DNA of 64,000 bases from Glandiceps talaboti (taxonomy: Eukaryota > Hemichordata > Enteropneusta > Spengelidae). Both the position numbers and the translations under genes were made by a program. The first letter of the stretch is position 1. The number at the start of each line of letters is the position of its first letter. Below, piece by piece: positions 1 through 13,199 of the stretch. The notes beneath the pieces were generated by a model that ran no database searches, was not told where the DNA came from, and saw only the letters and a program-made list of their open reading frames with translations. The stretch lies in contig NC_135570.1 in the NCBI RefSeq assembly GCF_964340395.1, positions 12,512,822 to 12,576,821 of the forward strand, in the 5' to 3' direction.

Positions 1-385
1 GAGTATGTCGTTTAATACAAATTGCTTTGAAACCAGAGTTTGTTACAACGGAAGTGTCAAGAAACCATCTAATCTACACAGTTTCTGACAAATATAATTA
101 ATCAGGACAACGTAAAGGGTCACGTGATAAGTTCAAAGCCATCATATACCTGTTTTATACTTGTAGTTCACTTTGAGCAAACATTTCCCAAGTAATACAT
201 GTCAGTTTTGGATCAATTCATACGGCTTTATTTATTGCCCACAAAGATGACTGTTCCTGTTGCAGACGTCACACGATCTTTTTTGCCATTTTGAATCTCT
301 AGTTCGTTAATTGATTTCCAATGCGTGGCATTACAACTGTACATAACAATTGTTATGCGCTTCTCATTGTTGTTGTTGCTTCTGC

Positions 386-457
<72 letters not shown>

Positions 458-3060
458 AACATAAATTTGGTTGAGATGGTCACTTTATGTTAATGATGGT
501 GATACGTCAATTAACTTGTACTACGTCATCAGTGTGATTTTGCAACTAAAGTAAAACGACTATAAAATGTAGTGTAACGAAATGCAAAATATCATGTATC
601 TAGTTATGGCGAGATTTATTTAGTAGGGGTTGCTTTTAGCTAACAGAATTTATTAGCTGTGTATTTGGACTGCTCATTTATACATATCTATTTCTGTCGA
701 CATTGTAGATCAGTAATGATATTTGAAGTCGTCAGTTATTTTTCTAACTTCTCTTTATTTTTGACGACACTTAGACATTTTAGGAAACCACAAATCCCAT
801 GACTGATGGTGTCCTGGCATCATACAGTGTAAACGCAAGAATAATTGCACACGCGAGGCTCGTTAGCGCTCTGATAGAATTAACTTTGCCGTAATAAGCA
901 CATTACTATCAGACGGGTAGAATATAAATCAGGGGTTCATATAATCAATTTTGAATTAGATAACAAAGAGTCATCCTTGGATCTCTACCAAATTTCAATC
1001 CGTCAACTTGCGAGGTTGCTATTTCAGGGTGCTACCTATGTCCGCCTTTTGTATTCTGGTGCTGTCGGTAAGGCAAGCTGCATATCGGATTCAGATCTGT
1101 TGACAAGCCATCTTTTTTCAATTATTATTTAATAACGATTTTACATGTTTCAGTTATTGTTGAATTTGCACAATTACTGGTTGTTATCGTTGTGTGTGTT
1201 ATGTTATAATACCTTGGTGATTTCATACTGTGTAATTGGATAAGGATTGCATGTTTTCATATCTAGCACTTAACAATGAACACGATACCCTTTTCATGGA
1301 GACTTGGTATTGAATTGTTAATAGAACCAAGGTTTGTTGAGTCACGACTGGAAATCAGAAAGCTATGTCCCTGCGTAAAATCTATGGTTACAAAAAAATA
1401 TGATATTTGATAGTTGCCGACATAGAGAGACACGTCAAACCTTGTTGATATGAAACTCACCACACAAGCCAACAAGTAGGATGATAGAACGAATCGGCGG
1501 AGCGCCCTGCTTTGACAGCCTTCGGAGATAGGAGAGAGACTGTTATTTTTCACAGTGCTACATTTATAAGAATAACATTTCCATGGGTGCCTAATTTGGC
1601 ACGAGATTGTCAGTCATAACTTGACCTTGTGCGTGGTGTATTGAAATCTTAATGTTGTTCAACCTTGACACAGATGTATACTTTGTTGATTTGTAATTTC
1701 AAATTGCGTTACCATCGTTACCGATTATTTCTATTCAGATATGTTTCTTGCGTCAATAATTCTATTAATAAACGCAAAGCAGAAATGATACATTTTGTTT
1801 CCTTTCAATATTCCTTGATTTGCTTTCAATCTGATCTTATTCGAAAGGAGATATATCATGACAGTGAGATTTCATTCAACGTATGACATAAATTACTTGC
1901 TCTATATACTGTATCTAACTTTGTTATCAAGTCCAAAGCCAAAATCAGTTGCCAAAACTAACGCGATAAAAGTACATTCATAAGTGATCTCTCCAATGTA
2001 AGGATGAAAAATAATACTTTGAATTGACATTCAGATCAAATATCTTACATAACTGTAAATACTTCACGATTTACAATTCTTTGATTGGTCATTCAATCAC
2101 CGATCCTTTCATACTAAAAATGGCTTCTCGCAATCCAACCATTTATCTCTCAGGAAATTGCTGCAAGGTTTTTTTGTTAAGTCATAGATTTCAGCTCTAT
2201 TTTCCTTGCTCTGTAAGTCCTAATTTCTGCCTAAATTTACTTCTTACAAACGGCTTCTCATATCAATAGAACTAGTGCGTTCATCATGAAACTATGTCCA
2301 AGAATTGGAATTCGGCATACTGAAAATAGAGGAAGCCCACAACGGTGAATGCCTAATCTTCAAAAAAGTAGGTTTATTGAAGTATTTGATGTCAGAATCA
2401 CTGATCGTATGTTCTGAATAACATCTGCCTCTTACCTTTGTAGATGTCAGGTCGCGAAGCGCAACAAATACTCCGGATCGGGGCAAACATTTTATATCTG
2501 AAAATGTCGTTATTGTCTTCATGATAATACAATTTAAAAAGCAGAGTTCTTATGGCGAACAGCTTTATTGGATAAAAATGTCTAAAAATAGTGCAGGGTA
2601 GCTATTACATTTGATCTTAAATAGCTACGTTCTGGAAAGCTTCAGACATTATCTTCCGTGGGATGGCGCTGTCATGTCACTGATGGTGACCAACAATTAC
2701 ACCTTAAAATGAATTGCAAATTAGAGAAATTAATGCACACCCATTTTATACTCATAAAGTGTAGAACAATACTGTAGTACGTCATAGACTAGCAGTGTCA
2801 TCGGAACGTATCATTATGGATATATCAATTTCAAACAAGCAAATCTCGTCAAATTACCACACTATGTATTCGTAATATGCAAACTTGAAATGGGTACGAA
2901 CTCGTTTGTCAAATTGACTAAGGTCGTCTGCTTGTCTAATATATTGTTGTGAAAAATGCCAGTTTACGACAAATCCGATATCTCCAACCGTTGTGGCGAT
3001 GTTAACAATCTTAAAACCATAAATGGCTGATCTGACAATGTATCATTTGTTACATTGTTG
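1..3060. other. Gene-poor left end
   Basis: No gene is recognised here. The stretch is AT-rich, with a TTG repeat near 366-456. Two minus-strand ORFs end at GT donors, 1,450-1,553 (hydrophobic start, donor-like GTGAGT) and about 2,446-2,512 (TTTTCAG acceptor, GTAAGA donor). Neither matches a family I know, so both are left as unsupported exon candidates. Confidence 0.5.
366..456. repeat. (TTG)n microsatellite
   Basis: About thirty units of TTG with a few early interruptions (TTC, TGC). The array is uninterrupted over most of its length. Confidence 0.95.
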
Positions 3061-3067
3061 GTTAGCT

Positions 3068-3283
3068 CACATGTATACGTATGTATGTATGTATGTATGT
3101 ATGTATGTATGTATGTATGTATGTATGTACGTATGTACGTATGTACGTATGTATGTATGTATGTATGTATGTATGTATGTATGTATGTATGTATGTGTAT
3201 GTATGTATGTAAGTACTGTATGTATGTATGTATGTATGTATGTATGTATGTATGTATGTATGTATGTGTGTATGTATGTACAA
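3068..3283. repeat. (ATGT)n microsatellite
   Basis: About 215 bp of ATGT units with scattered ACGT, GTGT and AAGT variants. The apparent ORFs over it on both strands (Met-Tyr-Val-Cys or His-Thr-Tyr-Ile runs) are repeat artefacts. Confidence 0.97.
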
Positions 3284-3785
3284 ACATACAGGAAATTACA
3301 AAGAAACAAATATGTCATTTCTGCTTTCAGTTTATTAAAAGACCAAATAACCCCTGAAGTGGAATTTAAGAGGACTGTTGCAAACATTTCAACAATTAGT
3401 AGCCAAACTCTGATATATAATGGAACGCTGTCACAGATAATTACAATCAGATTTGGTAGTGAATTCACTTAGTCGATGAATATCCGTAATATTGCGGTAT
3501 GAACAACAATTTTGTTTTATCCTTGTAATGGATTAGTAATAACGTAAACAATGAAGTGAAGATGAGTAAGGTCAAGTGCCTCGTTTTCAGTCCATGAGGT
3601 CTTTACTTTATTGCCGATTCTTAAAAGGCATCCTTTGTAAACATTGTGATTGGCTGCCAGGGTGATTCTGACAGATCTATTGAGTACGTGACAATATACC
3701 CAAAGGATGACTACGAATTTACACCTTAAGGCTGCACTCACTACTGCAATTGCAACATTTTTAAATAAAATGTTTTCATGTGTAC

Positions 3786-4165
3786 AATAACTTACTCGTG
3801 ATGTCGTACACCCTGAACAGTCCTGCATCACTTGATTGTAAACCTATTTTTTAGAGGGGTGCATGCACGATAAATCCAATCAAATTGATTTTGGGTTCGC
3901 ACACAAAAGTCAGCACCCTCAACTGCGATCATGATTTTATCCTGTTTTTGTACAACTTTTTGATAACATCAACCACTGGTTAACATGCACAATGTCTAAT
4001 TATAGATATTTTTTAACAATTTCCAGCCAATATAGTGTGGTCTTCTGAGCGAAAAAATGATACTTCTGTTACAACCAAGGCCACAAATTCAAAACCAAGT
4101 TTTTTGGAGGGTTTTATTTAAACTTGTCACTACACTACGTACAAATAATATTGACCACTAAAATG
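3786..4165. repeat. Dispersed repeat, copy 1
   Basis: This segment is alignable with 51,248-51,650 and, over its second half, with 43,143-43,330. Shared blocks include 'acaccctgaacagt', 'aaattgattttggg', 'cagcaccctcaac' and 'aaacttgtcactacac'. No coding potential is visible. It is probably a non-autonomous element about 400 bp long. Confidence 0.75.
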
Positions 4166-6714
4166 TCCCAGCAGGTTATGTATATATGATAGATGTATGT
4201 TGCACTGGAACATAATTGCAAACATACCTCTGTCCTTACACTATTTCTCTTAAATAATATCATCGATAACAACTATATTTCAAAACCAATCATATTTTGG
4301 GTGTATAAACTCTTAACGATTCATTTTGTGCTATATGGCTTGTCTAACACACTCACAGCACAGTGGTGGCAATAGAGGGCGGGCTTCTTTCATTCGTTCG
4401 TGTTTCTTTCCTCCACCTAAGTTAGTATAGGCGAAACGCATGTGCTCACAGTGTGTTTCTTTAAAACTTATCCAATGTCATTCTGATTAAATTCATCCAT
4501 ACAGAGGCTCTCTGATACATTTTATTGGAATCAGACATGTTTTTAACAAATGCACATTCCTTTCTCAGCGTCTAACTAGATCTGATCTGATCCATGTTTG
4601 CTGGTGATGTTGAACAAACTAGAGGTGTGAAAAGGTTAGCTTCAATCTATAAATTTAACTGTGAAACTACTTTTCAGTTATTTGCATCCAACTGTCCACA
4701 TTCTGTGGGTGTCACTGTAGATTAGTGGAATGCCATATTTTCTAGACATTGGCATTAAGTGACGGAGTGTTGACTTTGATGTGCATGGCGTCCAATAGTC
4801 TTCCTTTAGTTAATGGCATTCACGATGAAAATAAATTTCGAGAAAATTGAATGAAAATACACGTGTATGCTTTCGATGTTCCGTTGTTCCATAATAAACG
4901 TTTGATAATGGTGATTGAGACCAACATCTAATTTTAGTGGCTAGCTAAAATAAAATGAATCGGATAATTCAAGATAACTATGCAATAACAAAGAGAACGA
5001 AGTTCTCAATAGAGCGCGTTCCTTGACCAACGCCGAGCAGTACTACTGATAAGTCAGTTCCCACACCCAAATAAAATCATAAAACAAAGAAGGGTGTTCC
5101 AGAGAGTTTGATCTCGGGTGCTGCTCGTAATGTAATTCACAGGGGCGGACATCTTCTGGTAGTGTTACAGTGATGTTCAGGAATCCTGTTATCGCATTAC
5201 CGTTATTTCTAAACGTAAAGACGAGCGTTCTTACTGCAAATGTACAAACTTAAGGCTAATCTTCATTATAGCACATTTAAAGAAATGTATACATTGATTT
5301 TACGTATTGCCTTTCTGAAAAATTGCACATCACACCACCATCTATCACTTGTCATTTATAAATGACAGATTGTACAAACATGTGAGAATAGTTAACATTT
5401 ATGAGTTTAATTTAGCAGATTTCTATTCAGAGATTGCATTAATCGGGTTCAATATGATTGACAGTGTCGAAGTGAATTAATTCAATTTAGGGTATACACA
5501 GGTTACGGATTATAAGTCCGTCACGTGACCATGCAGTGGAAAAGGGGTCACCAAGTAATAATTGAATTTGGTCGAAATCTTTCACTTTATAAACGTCTGG
5601 AAAATGTCGTTTGAAGCTTTGCCTAGTATGTGTGTACGGCGATTCGAATTGGTGGTAAAGGTGGAATCAATTGACGTTATTGTAGAGTATGGCGCTATAG
5701 AAGTTAGCATTGTTTGCAGACATAGTATATCGAATCTTTTCAAGCAAAGATTTTGATTTTTTTGTAAAGAAAAAAAAACATCTCCATGGTTATGTTCGAT
5801 AATAGCTTTTAGTTCTTTTAGTTCTTACTAATCTTTCCCGAATCGACTATGGGTGTCTGTCAGTACAATTTAGACGTGAACATGCATTTATACAAAGTTT
5901 ATGACAAATATTTATAGACGTTTAGGTTGTCTAGCAATTACTTCAAATTCGACAAATCAGTCAAAAATAGTTTTATGGAGTCCATTAAACATACACACTA
6001 CTAGTCACTATTAGTTTTTCAGGTTTTTTTGTCAAGCTCTTAAATGAAATGTCGCCTGCCAACGTATACGTAAAACTAACAGTGCAGTAAACGTGTCGAT
6101 AAAATGTTGACTTATTACTCAACAAATAGTATCCCCTCCAAATTCCAGTTTAAGCCGGTCTGTTCCTCTTATGATAAATTCGATCGTCCAAGATATTGCT
6201 GAGGCAATACATCATTAAAAGTATATAATTCGACGTTAGCATAAACCTTATAAAAAAACTCCTCCTTGTTGTGATGACGTCAGTAGATAGAAAGAAAATG
6301 ATTGGTTGGGAAAAATATTATACTGGACATACCGTTTTATCATAATTAATACAATACTATAATTATGAGAAGTTATCAAACATTCCTTCATGACGTTCAT
6401 GTTTTAAGATTAATGAGAAAATAATGAAATATTAAAAGTTAGACGGTATGTAATTGATCTAAAACTAATTAGTTTCAGACTTACAAAGAAACACAGTATT
6501 TCAAACACGTGCTGCTAATATGTTGAAACTATTTATAGTAGTCGCACTTACTTATTTCATTATGGTTTTGACTAGTATTCAGGTAATGGTGTTGATTGAT
6601 AGATTAAGGAGTCAGGCACGTTATAAATTGTCACAAAGTATAATTGACGTTGTTCTTCATCACGCTAAGTTCACAGTCTCCATTAGTTCTTTAAGGTCTA
6701 TTGCATCTCAGAGA

Positions 6715-6885
6715 CCAATTTCCTTGAAACTCAAAGTTCTTTCACCAAAGCTTATCCCTTTGGAATGTTAACAGTTATTTTGATCTTCACCATCTTGTTT
6801 TCAAGGAAATCCACCAAATAGAATCATAGTTTATTTTCAAATAACGTTAACACATTTGGCGGCCATATTGGATTTTCATATATCT
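6715..6885 (+). repeat. Dispersed repeat ending in 'ggcggccatattgga'
   Basis: This about 170 bp segment resembles the reverse complement of 49,090-49,262, sharing 'tcttgttttcaagg', 'gttaacaca' and 'ggcggccatattgga'. A shorter relative lies at 45,798-45,930. No coding potential; a non-autonomous interspersed element is likely. Confidence 0.65.
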
Positions 6886-7675
6886 TATATTATATCTCTA
6901 TTTTTAAAGATTAGTACGGTGAACCCTGATTTGTTTTCTCTTTAGTACATTTCTTGAATAAAGTAACAAGGAAAGTTTAAATGGTTTATTCCCAAAGTAA
7001 ATACTTTTAACTATGTATGCTATCATTAATAATGTCTGTCAAAATATATATGAGACATCTATTTGATATTATACATGTGTGTCATTGATATGTGCAATGC
7101 ATGTAGCTTTGTAGTGTTTATATCTTTTCTTTACCGAGGTCTGTGACTTGGCTTCCTTCACCAATAACCTAATTGCAAACATTGGTTGCGCTCAATATTG
7201 AAGTGGTGTGCATTGTGAAGTGTTTCTAGTAATGTATAGATACTCCCACACCTCGACCTGTATTCAAGTAATATTTCTTGTATAAGATGGGCTTTGGGGA
7301 TAGAATATTCCCATATGCATCGTAACATACCCATGCCTTTGTTACATTTAAAACCCCGCCTTGAGCGCCGAGAAAGCTTCTTTCTGGGATATTAGATTTT
7401 TATTAGTATGAAAAACCCTCCACTTTCTTTCAATGCATTATATACACGGTTAAAGTTGGCCTAATTTATAATCCATTATCATGGAAGTAAAATGCTCACA
7501 GGGAACGAATCAAGTTGACACCTTAGAGAATTCAAGCGAAAATATGAAGACACATAAGGATGACTGTTTCGTGGTGCATACTTTTCTGCTTTCATATTCT
7601 CTTTTTGTTTGGTGATGTATTTATTTAGTGTTATACAATAGCACACCTGACGCTGATAATACCCATACTGCGAAT

Positions 7676-7798
7676 CTCACTGTACGGGCGTGAGAAGTCC
7701 ATGGAGTAATATTAACCGGAAGTGCGGTAAACGTTCGATACCGAACTTCCGGTTAACAAGAAATTGCTATGGGCTAAGGCGCGCGCGTGTACAGTGAG
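7676..7798. repeat. Fold-back (palindromic) element, ~123 bp
   Basis: The whole segment is an imperfect palindrome. The outer arms are CTCACTGTAC and GTACAGTGAG, the middle arms carry 'cccatagcaat'-like sequence, and the inner arms are 'taaccggaagt' and 'acttccggtta', around a small AT-rich loop. AAT lies on both sides and could be a target-site duplication. It fits a hairpin MITE; a transcribed structured RNA is the alternative. Confidence 0.75.
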
Positions 7799-8324
7799 AA
7801 TAGCAAAAAGTATATTTCGGGAAATGTGTTTTAGCGTGTGATTGTATATTTTGGTTTGTATGGAGGTTTTTTATACCAAACAGAGACAACCTAGAATTGT
7901 CTTTCAACAAAGGTACGAGTACTGAAAACCCTTCAAGGAACGAGCATTTTACATATTAATGAAGGCGAATACTCCAAAATAATATAATCGTACCATAATT
8001 TTATGAAAAAATGGGAAAAAATAATGCCGATTATAAACGTTTTGACTACCATGATATTTTGGTACTGCAGAACCAATGACATACACCTGTTTTGTAGTAA
8101 CTAGAACGACCAGATTATATGTCCAATATATACTTGCTTGCTTGTACTAATAAAGACATTTCCTGTGGCAGACACCAACTGTTGAATGTTTGTCATACTA
8201 CTGCGAACATGACATGTCTTAATACATTGAAGAAGTAAGTCGGCGTCACTGCTTTATAGAACATAGCTTCCAGTGAGTCCAGTCAGGGTCATCGTTGACA
8301 AAGATCTAGACAGTCATGTAAAAT

Positions 8325-8348
8325 CACAGACAAATTTCCTTGTCTGTG
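8325..8348. repeat. Small perfect hairpin
   Basis: Arms cacagacaa and ttgtctgtg (9 bp) enclose a 6-nt loop. No gene lies nearby, so no function is assigned. Confidence 0.5.
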
Positions 8349-10221
8349 TTAAATTGGACTATGTAGCGACTCGCTACTTAAATCAAGGGCTACTAGTAAA
8401 CTGAAGTAGTCTAGTCAGAGTAGAGAACAAACCTTCTCAAAATTAAATTAGAGCTCTAAATTCGTTAACATCTACAGCACTTCATGATGTGGTTGGTTAA
8501 GTTTAAGAAATCAACGCTTCTTTAAGACTGATGAACCCTGCATGTCGGTGAATTGATAATGGAAAAGTGCTCTGAGTGAGTCCAAAGTCCCCTGGGTTCA
8601 GGCGCCTGCAACGCTATGAATTTAGTATATAAAGTTCAACCAGCACCAAGGGTCATACTTGGGAAAAGTAGCAAATATGAGAAAAATAAGACCATGAAAC
8701 ATTTACTGAAGTCGAAGACGAAACGGGGTCGATAACTCATTCAATACTAACAATTTAGAGTGAATTTGTTAACTGACAGGTAAAGGATATATTCTACCAG
8801 TTAGTAGATTTAGTGATTTTGTACATGTTTCCCTCTTTGACTGATGCATGTAACATGGCGTATTATTGATTACTGATGTACAAAGCAATGTTCCTGGACA
8901 GTAAGCAACCCGTTCGGTTGGTATCCTGTGTCACAAATTAGTTGCCTTGTCGACACATTCCAACATCTGATGAGGTTAAACAATGCATTACTCGAGTAAT
9001 AAGCTTGTAATGACGCAATTCATGAAATACAAGACGGCACGTTTCTTGTAAATTGTGTTATTATCGACCACAGATGGCTAGGAAAGGTCTAGGGTTGACG
9101 AAAGATGTACACTGTTAGTCTCTTGTAATCGTAAATAGACAACGCGCAACCTAAAGTAATAATTGAACTCTGTCAATACACTCAATTAAACTTGAGCCAA
9201 ACGCGCAGCTTGAACCAATGAAAATTCGCTGAACTGTCAAAGGCCAAATTTCTAGTCATCCGTTATTATGCAATAACCAATGATTGCAGAGCTAATAGAA
9301 CCGGATATTGTTGTCCAATAGCAAGCCAGCAGGCAAAGGTGGCTTGGGATATAAGTCAGTAGAAGTGTTCACTTTAAAATAGTTGGCGTCCTGTCCGTAA
9401 GAAGTGACACTTACTTTTTATGTCAACTCAGTTGACCTATGACAGTATCGGATGCTAAAGAACGATAACTTTAAATTTATATAAGACTCCAAAAAGCTAG
9501 GTATCTTACATAATTAACCATGTAAGCTTTGTAATACGATAGTTATAAGATAGTAATATCATATGTCTGAGATTACGAAATGGTTATCCACGTTAGCAAA
9601 ATAGAAAGTAAAAACCCCTTATTCCTCACTCCAAGGTCACTACCGTTCTGTTAGTTTGATGTGGCCAGTTTTTAATAATGAACAAACCATGCGCAAAACA
9701 GGGAACGATTTTAACGTCTAGAAGAAGCAATCATTTCATTTCATTTCAAAAGTTAATCTTTGTTTCGAAATGAAGAAATCTTATAATCCAGCTTCAAATT
9801 TGGTAGTTCAGACGGAAAATTGGACGCTAGTTGATTTGTTCAATCGATTACTGGGAGGGCTGTCTCACTCGATATCTTGAAGCTAAAAAATATCCCTCGA
9901 TTATGTTAGCATAGAGTCTCACATCCTCAATGTCAAGGAAATTTACTGATTGGATAATTTAATATGACATCAAAGCAATCTCACTACTTCAAGAACAATC
10001 GAAGTGACAGCTACAAGTAGCGTAGTGGTTCTTGGGTTCTCTAATCAGTTAAAATGTAAAACTGCACCTAGTACCTATCTTACTCTGCTAATACTTATCC
10101 TATAAAGTATTTCAACAGTGCAGCAAACGTACAGAAGATACTCTTACAGCAGAGTGAATAACAGCCATGATATGCATAATATACACTCAGTCTCCCTCTA
10201 TTTCAAACCTGCTAAAAACTG

Positions 10222-10285
10222 AGGATGTGTGTGGGGGGGAGGGGTGCGTGTATGTGTGTGTATATGTGTGTGTGTACGTGTGTGG
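10222..10285. repeat. GT-rich simple repeat
   Basis: Interrupted GT/GTAT/G-rich tract. ORFs across it are low complexity. Confidence 0.8.
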
Positions 10286-10586
10286 AAGGGGTCCTCTTGA
10301 AAAGACACTGTATAGACTCTACGTGGCACCTATTAGATATACGTTCACTGTCTGCGAAAGCTATTCTTGTAGTTCGAGCTAGAAGAATACAATTAAACTG
10401 CATTGTGAGTGTTCATCACCAAAGAAGACATTGAGTTAGACATTGACTGCATCAGTTCGGTGCCATATAGCAATTGTGTTTCAACAACAATCGTTCAACT
10501 TGATAGACAAGTATCTATAAAATCCCACTAATGTGATTTAGCTTTAATCTCGCTTTTCCTCAGACCAATTGACTTTAACATTACCT

Positions 10587-10715
10587 TTGGAATAACCTCA
10601 TGCCTGTATGTCAATGTTTGAATGATGTCGGAGACTTCTCTCTCTACCAGTTCATCAACTCTATTTGCTGGATCAGTCAAATACAAACTAACCTGGTGTA
10701 ATGTTCCCATCACCT
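10587..10715 (-). other. Candidate exon, unidentified
   Basis: A minus-strand open frame of about 43 residues runs from a CTGTAG acceptor to a GTAATG donor. It reads like ordinary globular protein (LYLTDPANRVDELVE, then SDIIQTLTYRHEVIPK) with no low-complexity bias. I do not recognise the family. Its phase does not join cleanly to the ORF at 10,804-10,989 on the same strand. It may be an exon, an old pseudogene or chance. Confidence 0.3.
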
Positions 10716-10803
10716 ACAGCCTAGCTAGAAATTGCCTACGTCTTACTTCTTAAACATTGGCTTTTTCAAATAGTTTAATAGACTATTTTTGAAAAGGTTG
10801 TGT

Positions 10804-10989
10804 TCACGCAAAAAGTATCAAATTACTTTCACCACGTGGACGACTGAGAATTGATGAAATTGCAGATACACGAATGTGTTTATTATGTGTAGTCATGTCA
10901 TCGGGTGTCTGGACTCCCTCTGGTGTACCAAATGTATGTTTTCTGATAAAGATCTGTCTCACCAGACTGTTATGAAGACCATATTGCAT
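10804..10989 (-). other. Candidate coding fragment, unidentified
   Basis: Open frame of 61 codons on the minus strand. The composition looks protein-like (for example FGTPEGVQTPDDMTTHNKH, then IRVSAISSILSRPRGE) and it ends in a stop at its low-coordinate end. It lies just upstream, in transcription order, of the candidate at 10,587-10,715. No family is recognised; a decayed gene or mobile-element piece is as likely as a live exon. Confidence 0.28.
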
Positions 10990-11280
10990 TTTCTATATGA
11001 GTTGCATTAACCATACGTTACATGATTGATGACGATGATTGGTTTCTATTTCTAGACTTTGTGACAGTGGTGATTGTCAACACATTTGTAGAATTGAATT
11101 TTACCTTCTTGATTGTCAGCTTAATATCTGAGAATTATTGAAAGAGCTCACAGCAATGAGAAAAGTATGAATTATTCGAAATTATTTGTCAGAGCGGAAA
11201 ATATTGTGTTATCATCATATGAGGAATCATTGGAATGAACCCTTTCTACTTTTGAAAAGGAACAACGAATTGTTAGAATC

Positions 11281-11517
11281 TCGACCTAGAGTCAAAGTTT
11301 TATGTTTTCTTACCACTTGAAGTGAGAAAAAGAACATTGCTGTCTTCCTTCTCACGTGGCTGTCACCAATATCTTATGCCAAACTTTACACATTTTTGCT
11401 GTTTTTTGTATGTCCTTACTGTACAGTTTGTATTTTTCGCTTCTGTCTTTGCACTATTTTATTCAGAGGACCCCAGGAAAGATTGACATCCGCCATTTGG
11501 GCTACCCTTTTTAAATA

Positions 11518-11525
<8 letters not shown>
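11281..11525 (+). mobile_element. 3' tail of a non-LTR retrotransposon (LINE)
   Basis: The segment ends in 'ttttaaataaagttgattga' and runs directly into a (TTGA)n tail. That is the usual 3' end of CR1/L2-type LINEs in invertebrates: short 3' UTR, AATAAA-like signal and tetranucleotide tail. Only the 3' UTR is visible and no reverse-transcriptase frame is left, so it is a 5'-truncated insertion. Family assignment is inferred from the tail style alone. Confidence 0.55.
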
Positions 11526-11649
<124 letters not shown>

Positions 11650-12082
11650 GCCAATCCTAAACGTAATGTTAACACAAAACTTGCATTCACAATATGCTAC
11701 GTTTTTTTGTATTGGCGGATAAAGAGATGGTGGCATTCCTCTAGTCAGTTCATCGAGGAGAATGATATATACTCTAACATTATATTTGTAAATAATCTGT
11801 TCTATTGTAATTAAGGTCAATAGTATATACTTTTGATCGAATCTGAATTTCACTTTTGTAGGAAGATGATAAAATAAGTATTTCATATCGAAATCAATGG
11901 ACTTGGAAAATCATTATATAAACATGATAAGGAAATTCATTTGCAGAGTAACAGTTTCATATATACACTTTGTATTAGTAAGGATTAGTATTCAAGTCAC
12001 TGGGGAAATAGTAAGGCATTCGTCATTATTAATACTTTTTGAATCGGGCTTGCAAACAGTAATCAATATCAAATGCTTAATA

Positions 12083-12450
12083 TCCAACTAAGTAGCCATG
12101 GCAAAGTGTATGATGAGATAGGTTTGTGTGTTCACATTACATACCCAATATCCACCGATGCAAGGACAGACTATAACGAATCATGAAGTATTTGTTCAAT
12201 TGGCCAAAGGCTTTAGACACGTTTGAATAACTACAGTCACATGGCAGCTGTCAAATGTTGCCTAGTATTATCCAACTGTGTAGTTATGACAAAGTGTATT
12301 ATGCGATTCGTTGGTGTGTTAACATCACTTCGTTTATCATATTCATCTTTGAAAGGACAGAGTGCGGAATCATGCTGTATTTATTCAGTCAGTCAAACAC
12401 GTTGAAACTTTTGAAGCGTGGGGATAATTCCTGTCACATGGCAGCTGTCA
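12083..12450. repeat. Imperfect tandem duplication, ~185 bp x 2
   Basis: The two halves begin 'tccaacta(c)(g)tgtag..atg(a)caaagtgta' (12,083 and 12,270) and both end in 'gtcacatggcagctgtca' (near 12,236 and 12,433). Similarity is moderate. No coding role is seen. Confidence 0.6.
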
Positions 12451-13035
12451 CATTTTGCATTCCTGTCTACTCTCTGTTTTGTGTCTCAATAAATGTACGA
12501 TATTGTTCATCACTTTTCCAAAACTCCTATCTCTTAAAGTTATAGACCTGGTGTAAATGAACCTTTCATATAAATGCCAACCGTCTTTGTAACCATATAA
12601 TGGGACACGTGAAAAAAACACAAACACAGCAGAACAAATCCCAGATGGGAAAGTTTATCAATATAAAGTACAACCGTCATTCTTTTTCAATGAAAACCTA
12701 TCACGTTTCCAATATTTACGTACTGCCATCGTCTGTGATTTGAAGCAATTTCAGCTCGTTAGCTTTGAACAAATATCAAACTTATATTAAATTTCATCAA
12801 GATAACAAGGACTATTTTCACTATTGCAATCTGCTTTAATCATTCTAATGTACTGCATCAATTCATTATCATATTAATAAGTGAACCGATTACTAACAAC
12901 TGTGCACATTAATAAAAGTTTCGTGTTTTAGAAGTTTTGACAATTAACTCTGACAACGTAAGTACAGCGTGTATATTTGTGTACATGTTTATGTACAATA
13001 TCCCACATATAAGTGCATTATATTGTCACATTGAA

Positions 13036-13142
13036 TGTATGTATGTATGTATGCATGTATGTATGCGTGTGTATGTATGTATGCGTGTATGTATGTATGT
13101 ATGTATGTATGTATGTATGTATGTTTGTATGTATGTGTGCCT
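13036..13142. repeat. (ATGT)n microsatellite
   Basis: About 105 bp of ATGT units with ATGC and GTGT variants. Confidence 0.95.
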
Positions 13143-13199
13143 ATGTGAAGATTTACACTCTCTTGATCACTGCAAAGTGCAAACAAATGTTTAGGTACT

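Larger units (their letters stand above)
4170..10200. other. Gene-poor stretch
   Basis: No convincing exon is seen in about 6 kb. It contains a repeat copy near 6,715-6,885, a long imperfect palindrome at 7,676-7,798 and a short hairpin at 8,325-8,348. ORFs at 5,562-5,756 and 6,520-6,771 are short, lack recognisable domains and are not supported. Confidence 0.5.

Noticed and set aside
3023-3472. Long Met-Tyr-Val-Cys and His-Thr-Tyr-Ile frames over ATGT/ACAT arrays, here and at many other sites
   Set aside because: Tetranucleotide repeats without stops give long frames on both strands. They are not protein genes.
6520-6771. Plus-strand frame with a hydrophobic start as a small secreted protein
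   Set aside because: Its end overlaps a dispersed repeat and no domain is seen; hydrophobic starts are common by chance in AT-rich DNA.
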